NCBI RefSeq assembly: GCF_032818155.1
Contig: NZ_CP102589.1
Location: 2,652,001 to 2,716,000, forward strand
Reading direction: 5' to 3'
Length of the DNA: 64,000 nucleotides
Source: Niallia taxi
GTDB lineage: Bacteria > Bacillota > Bacilli > Bacillales > Cytobacillaceae
Positions 26,530-34,472 of this stretch are shown here, piece after piece. A model generated the notes under the pieces. That model was given only the letters and a program-made list of their open reading frames with translations. It ran no database searches and had not been told where the DNA came from. A program made the position numbers and the translations under genes. Position 1 is the first letter of the stretch; every line of letters starts with the position of its first letter.

Positions 26530-26697
26530 TTGGAAAACAATAAACAAAATCAAAATCAAAAAGAAGAATTAACGAAGAAACTGGCAGCGCAGCAGGCAGC
26601 ATTAGGTGTAGATTTGGATGAACAAGAAATCAACGGATTATGGGGCATGCTCGAAACCCAGGAAGAGGATGACTTGCACCAAAAAGAGAATAAATAA
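26530..26697 (+). CDS. Small hydrophilic hypothetical protein
   Basis: 55 residues from a TTG at 26530 with GGGAGGTGATTACGC upstream. It is Gln/Asn-rich at the start (NNKQNQNQKEELTKKLAAQQ) and acidic at the end. No family recognised. A hairpin with a T-run near 26714-26755 (ACAGGAGT...ACTCTTGT) could be its terminator. Confidence 0.55.
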   Translation: MENNKQNQNQKEELTKKLAAQQAALGVDLDEQEINGLWGMLETQEEDDLHQKENK

Positions 26698-26861
26698 CAA
26701 TAATACGAAAGAAACAGGAGTTCTTGTCATTGACATAGGGACTCTTGTTTTTTTCTATCCCTTTTCTTTCGCATTTAGAAGGGTTTATACTGACTTATAA
26801 AGAATAGTAAGAGGGAAACGTTTTTTCTAAGAATTAAAATGAATAGGAGCATATGTATTAC

Positions 26862-27500
26862 ATGTCTAAATTAAAACTTTACTTTGTCCGTCATGGAGAA
26901 ACTCAATACAATATTGAAAAAAGAATGCAGGGATTTTGTGATTCACCACTCACTGATAGAGGGGTACAGCAAGCAAAAGCTGTTGGTGCAGGTCTTGCTT
27001 CCATCGACTTTGAAGCGGTTTATGCGAGTGAAAGTCAACGGGTGCAGGATACTGCTAAATTCGCACTAGGCGAAAAAGCACTGCCAATTAAAACAGATGC
27101 TCGATTAAAGGAAATGAATTTTGGTGTATTGGAATCATTGTTACAGGAAGAAATCATCTCAGAGCATGGAAATATATTAGAAAAAATCTTTTCCATGTCT
27201 GATATTGATTTTAAAGTTCCAAAAGGAGAGTCTTTCACCGATTTATTAACAAGAACAAAGGCAGCTGTCGATGAAATAATCGCCACCCATAAGGAGAGCG
27301 GCGGAAACATACTGATTTTTTCGCATGGTGTCACAATCGGTTACTTGATCATGTCCCTTGCAAAAATGGAAACATTTCCACATCATGATAATTGCTGTGT
27401 TTCAGTTATTTCCTATGAAAATGGTAAAATTACAGTCGAAATGGCAGCAGATCCCTCATTCCGGGATAAAGGTATGGAATTGCTTTCATCTGCCAATTAA
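26862..27500 (+). CDS. Histidine phosphatase family protein (phosphoglycerate mutase-like)
   Basis: 212 residues from ATG 26862 (AGGAG is 12 bases upstream; the ATG at 26853 is too close). The catalytic RHG is in LYFVRHGETQYN (His near residue 10), second His in NILIFSHGVTIGYLI, and Arg in ESQRVQDTA. It is the size of cofactor-dependent mutases and broad-specificity phosphatases such as GpmB/PhoE; substrate cannot be told. Confidence 0.9.
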   Translation: MSKLKLYFVRHGETQYNIEKRMQGFCDSPLTDRGVQQAKAVGAGLASIDFEAVYASESQRVQDTAKFALGEKALPIKTDARLKEMNFGVLESLLQEEIISEHGNILEKIFSMSDIDFKVPKGESFTDLLTRTKAAVDEIIATHKESGGNILIFSHGVTIGYLIMSLAKMETFPHHDNCCVSVISYENGKITVEMAADPSFRDKGMELLSSAN

Positions 27501-27507
27501 CTACTTA

Positions 27508-27535
27508 TAGGCCAGCATTTATTTGCTGGCCTATT
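27508..27535. terminator. Bidirectional terminator
   Basis: ATAGGCCAGCA-TTTAT-TTGCTGGCCTAT between two converging genes (phosphatase and Nudix hydrolase). Confidence 0.8.
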
Positions 27536-28157
27536 CGAGGTTTTCTAATTGCTGTTTTAATAATTCTGCTACTTTCTTAAAGTAAGCCTCCTCATGCGGA
27601 ACAAAGCTGTTTTTTCCAACTTGTGTTTCTTCGTCGCAATATACAATACCGTCTCGCCAAGGATAAATGACTAATTCATCCCTTTCTGCCATACAAAATG
27701 GATAAAAGGCAGTAAACTCTGATACAACGATGTCAGATACTTCCTCTTCCTGCAAACGAAAAGAAATATCTTCATTCACTATATACAAATAAATATGACT
27801 AAACTCATTGTCTACTAACTTATTTGTATGGATTATGTTCTTCACGATTCCAAGCTTGTACAGCTTGTCCATCTCAATCGAAGGAAGCCCCAATTCTTCC
27901 TGCAGCTCTCTTATCCCGTCAGTTGATGTTTCTGTTGCCAATAAATGGCCTGCTGCAGTTATATCAAGGAGAGCTGGATAATCCCTTTTACTTTTGCTTC
28001 GTTTTTGTAGAAACACATAATGATTGCCGTTCATTTTTGTCATTAACCAGAAATGAACTGTTTCATGCCAAAGGCCTTCTACATGGATTTTTGTTCTCGG
28101 TGCTTTTCCAATAGGATTAAATTGTGCATCAAATACTTTTAACAGTTCATCTTCCAT
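27531..28157 (-). CDS. Nudix hydrolase (isopentenyl-diphosphate isomerase-like subgroup)
   Basis: 208 residues from ATG 28157 (GGAAGAG at 7 bases). Nudix box visible as GHLLATETSTDGIRELQEELG (REXXEEXG in RELQEELG). The N-terminus (DAQFNPIGKAPRTKIHVEGLWHETVH) matches the YfcD/IPP isomerase-like Nudix group. Real isomerases have a Cys and Glu that I cannot confirm; a pyrophosphohydrolase role is as likely. Confidence 0.88.
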   Translation of the reverse strand: MEDELLKVFDAQFNPIGKAPRTKIHVEGLWHETVHFWLMTKMNGNHYVFLQKRSKSKRDYPALLDITAAGHLLATETSTDGIRELQEELGLPSIEMDKLYKLGIVKNIIHTNKLVDNEFSHIYLYIVNEDISFRLQEEEVSDIVVSEFTAFYPFCMAERDELVIYPWRDGIVYCDEETQVGKNSFVPHEEAYFKKVAELLKQQLENLE

Positions 28158-28259
28158 TACATACTCTTCCAATCTTCATACTTTTTGCATCTATTATATC
28201 ATTGATTTCCATTTATTTACTAGATAGAATATAAGTAGTAAATAACTAGGAGGTCTTCT

Positions 28260-28802
28260 ATGAAAAAAAGCTGGAAACAAGAAATGTATTCTGTACTGAA
28301 ATGCATTGTTTTTGCCTTTATTCTTGTTCTTATATGCAGAAATTACCTATTTTCCCCGAGTGTTGTACATGGTAATAGCATGTCTCCAACTTTTGAGGAT
28401 GGCAACAAAATCATTCTCAGCAAAATTGCCGATATTCAACGCTTTGATATGATTGTATTTCATGCACCAGACAGCGATAATAATTACATAAAAAGAGTGA
28501 TTGGACTTCCAGGTGATACGATTTCTGTTACGGATGACATATTGTATGTGAATGGCAAAGCCTACAAAGAGCCTTATTTAACAGAAAACAAAAAAGAAGC
28601 TTCTACTCCTAAGCTCACTGGCGACTTTACGCTTTGGGAGCGTACAGGTAAAACAACTGTTCCAAAGGACAGTTTGTTTGTTTTAGGTGATAACCGTTTA
28701 TACAGTAAAGACAGCAGAATATTTGGTTTCATAAACAAAAACTCTGTTATCGGCAAAGTTGTTTTACGCATTTATCCACTTAATGAAATTGGACTTCCAT
28801 AA
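28260..28802 (+). CDS. Type I signal peptidase
   Basis: 180 residues, Sip-type. A short cytoplasmic start, one transmembrane helix (CIVFAFILVLICRNYLF), then box B with catalytic Ser40 in VVHGNSMSPTFEDG, box D with Lys77 in YIKRVIGLPGD and box E in FVLGDNRLYSKDSR. It removes signal peptides from Sec substrates. AGGAGGTCTTCT is before the ATG and a hairpin terminator follows at about 28804-28833. One of several paralogues normally present in Bacillus. Confidence 0.95.
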   Translation: MKKSWKQEMYSVLKCIVFAFILVLICRNYLFSPSVVHGNSMSPTFEDGNKIILSKIADIQRFDMIVFHAPDSDNNYIKRVIGLPGDTISVTDDILYVNGKAYKEPYLTENKKEASTPKLTGDFTLWERTGKTTVPKDSLFVLGDNRLYSKDSRIFGFINKNSVIGKVVLRIYPLNEIGLP

Positions 28803-28831
28803 ATAAAGGGAAGAGGTTTGCCCTTCCCTTT

Positions 28832-29302
28832 TTACTTATTCAATTTCCCCATCGCTTCAAGTACGGCATGCTCAATTTCTTCATAGCTCGTGCACCTGCA
28901 AATATTGGAGGACAGCCATTCACGAATCATTTCTTTATCTGCGTTTGGAATCTTTGTTAATGCATGTGCATTAATAATAAACCCTGGCGTGCAGTAGCCG
29001 CATTGGAAGGCAAACTGCTCGATAAAGGCTTTTTGTATCGGCGCTTCAAACAAGCCTTCAACGGTAACAACTTCCTTATCAATAGCCTCAACCGCAAGCA
29101 TTAAGCATGATTTCATCGGTTCATTGTCAACAAGGACAGTACACGCACCACAATCACCGTTTAAACAGCCTGGCTTGCTCCCTGTTAAATGCAAATCTTC
29201 CCGTAAAACCATCAGCAAGATTTTGTTTGGGATAACAGCCACTTGTTTTTCTTCCCCATTTACAAACAGCTTTATCTGCGTTTTTTTTGCTGGTATATGC
29301 AT
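28832..29302 (-). CDS. pucE: Xanthine dehydrogenase, 2Fe-2S subunit
   Basis: 156 residues. Plant-type ferredoxin cluster (GCLNGDCGACTVLVDNEPMKSC) followed by the second cluster domain (CGYCTPGFI and NICRCTSYEEIEHAV). Eight cysteines are in place. It is the third gene of an operon with the FAD and molybdopterin subunits; start 1-2 bases after the stop of the FAD gene, behind GGAGAGGGTGTAGC. By analogy to B. subtilis pucC-pucD-pucE it feeds electrons in purine oxidation. Other molybdenum hydroxylases have the same architecture. Confidence 0.87.
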   Translation of the reverse strand: MHIPAKKTQIKLFVNGEEKQVAVIPNKILLMVLREDLHLTGSKPGCLNGDCGACTVLVDNEPMKSCLMLAVEAIDKEVVTVEGLFEAPIQKAFIEQFAFQCGYCTPGFIINAHALTKIPNADKEMIREWLSSNICRCTSYEEIEHAVLEAMGKLNK

Positions 29303-29303
29303 G

Positions 29304-30128
29304 CTACACCCTCTCCAAGCTCACTAAAATTTCCTCGAGCAAATTCCTTAATACAAATAGGCGGTACTCCTTTGAACCTTCCACGTCATCAAGGATTTCA
29401 CCAGGCACTGCAGCAATTGCCCTGTTTAGCTTTTCCTCTTCACTTAAACCTGTTTCATTTAACACAGCCTCCATTTGTTTGGAGCGGAATGGGAAGGCGC
29501 ATAATCCGCTAAAGGCTAACCGAATGTGATTGTCTATTTTTAAAGCTGCAGCTGTTATAAGTGGATACCCTGTATCCCATTGCTGTCTTTTCTTTCGGGC
29601 TATATATGGAGCATGCAAATATTTTTCCTCAATGAATGCCTGGACAAAAATCTCCCCATCATCCAAAAGCATTTTTTCATTAAACTTCGAGGTTAGCTGG
29701 TTCATGTTGATGTCCTTTCCTCTTGCTGTGACAATGAGACTGTCTGATAGAAGAAGCGGAAGGACAGCTTCCCTGTAAAAGATATTTCCGCATATATTTC
29801 CGCCGAGCGTAATCTTGTTTCGTGCTGTCCTGTCAGCCACTTCTTTTGCCACCTCTGTTAACAGGGGGAACTGATTTTTTGTCTGAATCTCTGTAAGCGT
29901 AACTGCAGCACCAATCGCAAAATAGCCTTCAACCATATCATGTATTCTGACTGCATCGATAGCCTTTATATCAATAGCAGTGTCCAGGCTGATTTCCTGG
30001 AGACGAAAAAGGGTGATGATTTCCGTCCCTCCACCAAAATACAGCGGCTTTCCTCCTTCAACCTGCTTTGATCTAAAAAGCTCTGTCGCCTCAAGCAAAC
30101 GAGTTGGTTTATAATACTCATAAATCAT
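29304..30128 (-). CDS. pucC: Xanthine dehydrogenase, FAD-binding subunit
   Basis: 274 residues. FAD-binding PCMH-type domain: YFGGGTEIITLFR near residue 30, ITLGGNICGNIFYREAVLPLL (TxGGNIC) and the C-terminal CO dehydrogenase flavoprotein-like domain. It overlaps the upstream large-subunit gene by 11 nt and abuts the 2Fe-2S gene. Substrate assigned by operon context only. Confidence 0.87.
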   Translation of the reverse strand: MIYEYYKPTRLLEATELFRSKQVEGGKPLYFGGGTEIITLFRLQEISLDTAIDIKAIDAVRIHDMVEGYFAIGAAVTLTEIQTKNQFPLLTEVAKEVADRTARNKITLGGNICGNIFYREAVLPLLLSDSLIVTARGKDINMNQLTSKFNEKMLLDDGEIFVQAFIEEKYLHAPYIARKKRQQWDTGYPLITAAALKIDNHIRLAFSGLCAFPFRSKQMEAVLNETGLSEEEKLNRAIAAVPGEILDDVEGSKEYRLFVLRNLLEEILVSLERV

Positions 30129-32448
30129 GTTTGTCTAACTCCTTTTTGCTTCTCCAAATTTCTTCGGGAATCAACGGCAGTCGTGTTAACTCTACCTCTG
30201 CTGCTAGTGATAATGCATTAGCCAAGGCGGCAGGTATTCCAATAAGCCCATGCTCACCAGCACCTCTCGCACCATATGGAGCTTCTAAATGAGGTGTTTT
30301 GACAAAATCAGCGATGTATTCAGGATGTTCTCCAAATCGAATCGGTCGATATGTCCGCAGCTGATGATTAAGGACTTTTCCGTTTTCATCAAAGTAAAAA
30401 CCCTCCCTTGCAGCCCATGACAGCCCCATGCTCATTGCTCCTTTCACTTGTCCTACTGCTGCCTTATAATTCAATATTTCGCCAATATCCATAACAGTTA
30501 TAGCTTTTCTTATCCTGTAGGTAAAATCTTTCGTATTGAAATCCACCTCTATCCCATGTGCCCCAACAGCCCATTCAGGGCCTGGATTACCTTCACCTGT
30601 TTCCGGGTCAAGATTAGTTAGGCCTCTCAGTATATATTTGCCTCTTGCAACAATCTGCCCGCCGATTGCGTTCCCATTCGGATACACATAACCATAAACA
30701 ATATCCTTAAATGGCAAAAAGCTAGCAGGATCATCACGTAAATACACCCGTTTATAGCCAACTTCAAGATCATCAACAGGGACTCGCATCACAGTAGAAC
30801 CAAGGGACTTTATCTGGTTAATGGCATCGTCTGCAGCATCAAGCACGGCTCTTCCCGCCATTAATGTTCCCCTGCTTGCGACTGTCTTCCAGTGCTCTGG
30901 CTCTGTTTGTGTATCCACTGTCATGCGTACATGAATATCATGGATATCCATTTTCATCTTTTCAGCTAGTATTTGCGCAAGCACTGTTTTTGTACCAGTT
31001 CCAATCTCGACCAAACCAGACATAAGATTGATGCTTCCATCAGAATTAAATGTTAGCACAACGCCTGAACCGGCATCTGGACCAATCGTTGAATTCTTCC
31101 AGCTGCAGCTGACGCCTTTTACTCTTAGCACATGCTCTCCAATTCTTTCGACCATACCCTTTTCCCAGTCAAACAGTGGCCTCAGCTTGTTTATACATGC
31201 TTCCACATTGCCAACATTGCTTTTATTTAAAACAACTCTTGTCGGTGTTTGGTCACCTGGATGGATTGCATTTATTTGTCTAAAATGAAGTGGGTCCATA
31301 TTCAGTTTTTTTGCCATCATATCCATCGTTCGTTCAAAGGCAAAATGAACCTCTCCATGGCTGAAGCCGCGAAATGGTGCTGCATATGGATGATTCGTGT
31401 ACACGCATAAGCTGTCGCAAAATAAATTTTCTAATTTATACGGTCCTGTGCAGTCAACTGCTCCTGCTGTAGTCAAATGCGGAGATTTATCTGCATATGC
31501 ACCTCCATCAAAAATATATTCCAGCTCAGCAGCCGTTAATTTGCCGTCGGAGGAACAACCAAGCTTAACGTTTGCATTTAGACCGATATGGACTGGTGAC
31601 ACAAGGAGGTCGTCTTCTCTTGTATTGACTATTTTTACAAGCCTTCCGCCAACTGCCTTACTTGCAAGATAAGCAAATATCTCTAGCTGTACAGAAGCTT
31701 TGCCGCCATAGCCTCCACCAACAAACGGTGTTTTGACAATGATCTTGCCTGTAGGGATATGAAAGTCTCTGCTCAGAATTTTTTTCACCATAAATGGTGC
31801 CTGTGAGCTTGTTGTTATCAGCACCTCACCGTCAGGCATTATTTCACAAGTAGCACTTCTTGTTTCCATTGCACTATGGTCTGCTATTGGCAGAAAGTAT
31901 GCTGCGTCCACAATCACAGTAGATTCTGACCAGCCTTTTTCCATATTACCTTTTCGAATCTTGGTTTTGTTGATGATATTTGTTCCTGTTATCGGATAAA
32001 TTCCTGGGTCCTTATCATATTCATTTATCCGCTCATGTAATAAAGGAGCGTCCTTTTGCATTGCCTGTATTGGTGAGTTAACGACAGGCAGCACCTCATA
32101 CTCTATTACAAGCAGCTCTTCAGCAGTTTGGGCAGCATCATAAGAATCAGCAACAATCAGTGCGACTATCTCGCCAATGTAGCGGACCTTTGTATGTGCT
32201 ATTGGGGGTCTATCCCGAACCTCCTCCCCAACATATGGCAAGCCTTTGCCAAGGACTACTGCCCGCACTCCTTTTTGGTGCAGCGCTTTTGTTTCATCAA
32301 TCCGAAGAATATTTGCATGTGCATGCTTGCTTTTAACAAGCCTCACAAATAGCGCTTCCCCTGTAGTCGTATCAGCAGTATAGTGGGCATAGCCTGTTAC
32401 CTTGCTTTTTGACTCCTTCCGCACAACGCTTTTCCCAATAATATGCAA
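30118..32448 (-). CDS. pucD: Xanthine dehydrogenase, molybdopterin-binding subunit
   Basis: 776 residues from TTG 32448 (nine bases behind GGAGGAGG; the TTG at 32454 is too close). N-terminal a/b hammerhead (IGKSVVRKESKSKVTGYAHY), then the molybdopterin domain with TPFVGGGYGGKAS, YAAPFRGFSHGEVHFAFE, VGAHGIEVDFN and the C-terminal APYGARGAGEHGLIGIPAA carrying the catalytic Glu (GAGE). It oxidises purines such as hypoxanthine and xanthine in the family; close relatives use other heterocycles. Confidence 0.88.
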   Translation of the reverse strand: MHIIGKSVVRKESKSKVTGYAHYTADTTTGEALFVRLVKSKHAHANILRIDETKALHQKGVRAVVLGKGLPYVGEEVRDRPPIAHTKVRYIGEIVALIVADSYDAAQTAEELLVIEYEVLPVVNSPIQAMQKDAPLLHERINEYDKDPGIYPITGTNIINKTKIRKGNMEKGWSESTVIVDAAYFLPIADHSAMETRSATCEIMPDGEVLITTSSQAPFMVKKILSRDFHIPTGKIIVKTPFVGGGYGGKASVQLEIFAYLASKAVGGRLVKIVNTREDDLLVSPVHIGLNANVKLGCSSDGKLTAAELEYIFDGGAYADKSPHLTTAGAVDCTGPYKLENLFCDSLCVYTNHPYAAPFRGFSHGEVHFAFERTMDMMAKKLNMDPLHFRQINAIHPGDQTPTRVVLNKSNVGNVEACINKLRPLFDWEKGMVERIGEHVLRVKGVSCSWKNSTIGPDAGSGVVLTFNSDGSINLMSGLVEIGTGTKTVLAQILAEKMKMDIHDIHVRMTVDTQTEPEHWKTVASRGTLMAGRAVLDAADDAINQIKSLGSTVMRVPVDDLEVGYKRVYLRDDPASFLPFKDIVYGYVYPNGNAIGGQIVARGKYILRGLTNLDPETGEGNPGPEWAVGAHGIEVDFNTKDFTYRIRKAITVMDIGEILNYKAAVGQVKGAMSMGLSWAAREGFYFDENGKVLNHQLRTYRPIRFGEHPEYIADFVKTPHLEAPYGARGAGEHGLIGIPAALANALSLAAEVELTRLPLIPEEIWRSKKELDKHDL

Positions 32449-32583
32449 GTACAAAAACCTCCTCCGAGAAAACAGATAATCCGATTTTCGTTGTTCTAGT
32501 CTTTTATGTATATGAACAATATTCTAAAAAAATTAATGCAAAAGCCAATGATTTTTAGCCATCGAGTCTATCAGTGGTTAATA

Positions 32584-32610
32584 TTGACGTTAGTGTGATT
32601 TTGCTATAAT
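32584..32610 (+). promoter_or_regulatory. Putative queF promoter
   Basis: TTGACG (32584-32589) and an extended -10, TGCTATAAT (TATAAT at 32605-32610). The spacer is only 15 bp, so the extended -10 would matter. It lies 33 bp before the riboswitch. Confidence 0.6.
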
Positions 32611-32642
32611 ATATGGCTGTACATGATAGCTTAACAAAGCTA

Positions 32643-32680
32643 AGAGGTTCATAGCAGATACCCTCTATAAAAAACTATGG
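32643..32680 (+). promoter_or_regulatory. preQ1-I riboswitch
   Basis: Sequence matches the preQ1 class I aptamer: P1 AGAGG (32643-32647) with CCTCT (32662-32666), the conserved TTC-N-TAGC loop, and an A-rich tail ATAAAAAACTATG whose CTATG (32675-32679) pairs with CATAG (32650-32654) to give the pseudoknot. preQ1 is the product of QueF, so this is feedback control of queuosine precursor synthesis. An overlapping antiterminator follows. Confidence 0.9.
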
Positions 32681-32730
32681 ATACAGGTGAACAACTGCCA
32701 TGTCCATAAATCAGGATGTGGCTTTTTATT
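32675..32730 (+). terminator. Riboswitch expression platform: terminator/antiterminator
   Basis: Terminator stem GCCATGTCC (32697-32705) with GGATGTGGC (32714-32722) followed by TTTTTATT. TATGGA (32676-32681) can instead pair with TCCATA (32703-32708), which would destroy the terminator; this strand is part of the aptamer pseudoknot. So ligand binding should free the terminator and turn queF off. Confidence 0.82.
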
Positions 32731-32802
32731 TTGTAAAAAAACAGCCATATCTATAGATTGCTATTCTCATATGTAACGATCAAATGAAATGGAGAGATTA
32801 AA

Positions 32803-33571
32803 ATGTCAGGCAGAAAACACGAAGAAGGTCTTGAGGATTTAACATTGCTCGGGAACCAAGGAACAACCTACCTATATGAGTACAATCCAGAAATATTGGA
32901 GTCTGTTGACAACTTGCATGTGAACAGAGATTATTTTGTTAAATTTAACTGTCCAGAATTTACCAGCTTGTGTCAATAGGGCACACTTCAGTGGAGACAC
33001 TGTCGCTTAAACCTCGTGAACTCAGGGAAGGAAGGAAATTCTAATCCTGAGCCAAGCCTCTAACATATTAGAGGAAGGTGCAGAGACTATCGAAACCATG
33101 CAGATTAAGAATCGGGTAAAAGTACTAGTTTGCAGAAGGGAGTAGAGTACATCCATACTATTGGGTGGAAGCGCGAGGATGCTTATATTCGACCGAAAGA
33201 ATATATGTATATGATATAGTCCACCTGCAAATTTTGCAGTGCCAATTACTGGACAACCGGATTTTGCTACAATGTATATCAGCTATATTCCGGACAAGAA
33301 AATCGTTGAAAGTAAATCTTTGAAGCTATACTTGTTTAGCTTCCGTAATCACGGTGACTTTCATGAAGATTGCGTGAATATCATCATGAACGATCTTATT
33401 AAATTATTAGATCCTAGATATGTAGAAGTATGGGGTAAATTCACACCAAGAGGCGGCCTATCAATTGATCCTTATTGCAATTATGGTAAGCCAGGAACTA
33501 AGTTTGAAGAAATGGCTGCACACCGTCTTATGAACCACGATTTATATCCAGAGAAAGTGGATAATAGATAA
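32803..33571 (+). CDS. queF: QueF, NADPH-dependent 7-cyano-7-deazaguanine (preQ0) reductase, split by an intron
   Basis: Two exons, 32803-32973 and 33242-33571. Exon 1 is 57 codons (start ATG 32803, GGAGAGATTAAA before it) and ends in EFTSLC; exon 2 gives [20 protein letters not shown] onward to [12 protein letters not shown]. Joined they make 166 residues, the size of the unimodular Bacillus QueF. The joined motif [11 protein letters not shown] holds the catalytic Cys (residue 57) and the conserved Asp. The enzyme reduces the nitrile preQ0 to preQ1, a queuosine precursor. Without removal of the interval, a TAG in frame stops exon 1 two codons after Cys57. Confidence 0.93.
32974..33241 (+). 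ncRNA. Group I self-splicing intron in queF
   Basis: 268 nt, no reading frame. P1: exon TGTGT (32969-32973) pairs with GCACA (32981-32985), giving the U-G wobble at the 5' splice site. P2: CAGTG-GAGA-CACTG with a GNRA loop (32989-33002). P4: CTCAGG (33021-33026) with CCTGAG (33046-33051). P6: CCTCTAA-CATA-TTAGAGG (33057-33074). P7: GACTAT (33085-33090) with ATAGTC (33216-33221), inside the conserved R and S elements GTGCAGAGACTA and GATATAGTCC. A P9-like hairpin precedes the terminal G (33241). Splicing there restores the QueF frame. P3/P8 were not resolved by eye. Confidence 0.92.
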
Positions 33572-33575
33572 TCGA

Positions 33576-33933
33576 AAAAGAGGCTGGGACATAAGTATGT
33601 GAACCAGCGTAAAGACCGAACTACTTAATCAACTATTAATTAAGTAGTTCGGTATTTTGTTTTTAGTTTAAATACAAAAAATTAGAAATTTTAGTGGAAT
33701 GGAGCGGAGGCCACTCGACTCCTAAGGGAAATAGAGGAAAGGATGAGACCCCGCAGGCGAAGACGAGGAGGCTCCATACCTCCCCGCGGAAAGCGCGAGG
33801 ACGAGCGCGCAATGAAACGAACTAACTTTAACTCAACATTCTATTTAAACACAATCTTCACTTTTCAATTTTAGTTGTAATTCTATTATTCGTGTTTAGA
33901 AAGCTTATCTTTTGTTTTGTCCCAGCCTCTTTT
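33576..33933. repeat. Bacillus-type interspersed repeat with 15-bp inverted ends
   Basis: A 358-bp block bounded by AAAAGAGGCTGGGAC (33576-33590) and its exact complement GTCCCAGCCTCTTTT (33919-33933). The interior (about 33690-33825) has GAGACCCCGCAGGCGAAGAC and CCCCGCGGAAAGCGCGAGGA, typical of GC-rich repeats scattered in Bacillus genomes (as I recall them). No protein is encoded. It fills the space between queF and the YfiT-like gene, and the right end doubles as the latter's 3' region. Confidence 0.75.
33615..33653 (+). terminator. Hairpin after queF, probable terminator
   Basis: Perfect 15-bp stem: ACCGAACTACTTAAT (33615-33629) with ATTAAGTAGTTCGGT (33639-33653), then ATTTTGTTTTTAG. It sits inside the repeat block, 44 bp after the queF stop codon. 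Confidence 0.65.
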
Positions 33934-34456
33934 ATTTCCAGCCTTTTCGATCACAAAGGCTTGTTATATGGGCAAGATGGTGACTACCATGCCAAGCATA
34001 AATCCCAATATTTCTTTTGAGCGCAACAATCCCGGATTCCGGATGAACGAATGTCGTATTTAATTGCTCTTGTGACAATGACCGCAGCAATGAAACAAGA
34101 CGGGCATGCAAGGAGTCAAGGAGCTGTAAGGAAACTTCCACAGCCATTTGCGAATCAGGCAGGCTAGCCCATTTGTCCTCAGCATATGGCTTTATTACTG
34201 GACTTTCTTCTGTTAAAGCAAGCTTGAACCTTGTATAGGCATTAATATGGCTATCGGCAACATGGTGGACTACCTGACGTATCGTCCAGCCTCCATCACG
34301 ATAAGGAGTATCCAGCTGCTCTTCAGACAATCCAGTCACAGCTTCTCTCAGATTGGCAGGCAGTTGTTCTAAATCATGTAACCATGAAGCAAGAACATCC
34401 TCCGTATATTCACCCTCCCATTCAAACTCCCCAATTGGGTATCTTAAGTCTTTCAT
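33932..34456 (-). CDS. DinB-fold metal-dependent protein, YfiT/bacillithiol transferase-like
   Basis: 174 residues. Metal ligands of the DinB/YfiT family are visible: first His in QVVHHVADSH and last two in WHGSHHLAHITSL. The start MKDLRYPIGEFEWEGEYTED and the IRQVVHHVADSHINAYTRFK segment match the YfiT branch that in B. subtilis includes bacillithiol S-transferase. GGGAGGAACGGGAAA precedes the ATG. Confidence 0.88.
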   Translation of the reverse strand: MKDLRYPIGEFEWEGEYTEDVLASWLHDLEQLPANLREAVTGLSEEQLDTPYRDGGWTIRQVVHHVADSHINAYTRFKLALTEESPVIKPYAEDKWASLPDSQMAVEVSLQLLDSLHARLVSLLRSLSQEQLNTTFVHPESGIVALKRNIGIYAWHGSHHLAHITSLCDRKGWK

Positions 34457-34472
34457 TTTCCCGTTCCTCCCT

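Noticed and set aside
32974..33241. queF interruption as an insertion sequence, MITE or group II intron
   Set aside because: No inverted ends or target duplication flank the 268 nt and no domain V/VI or GUGYG start is seen. Group I core pairings and exact restoration of QueF explain it better.
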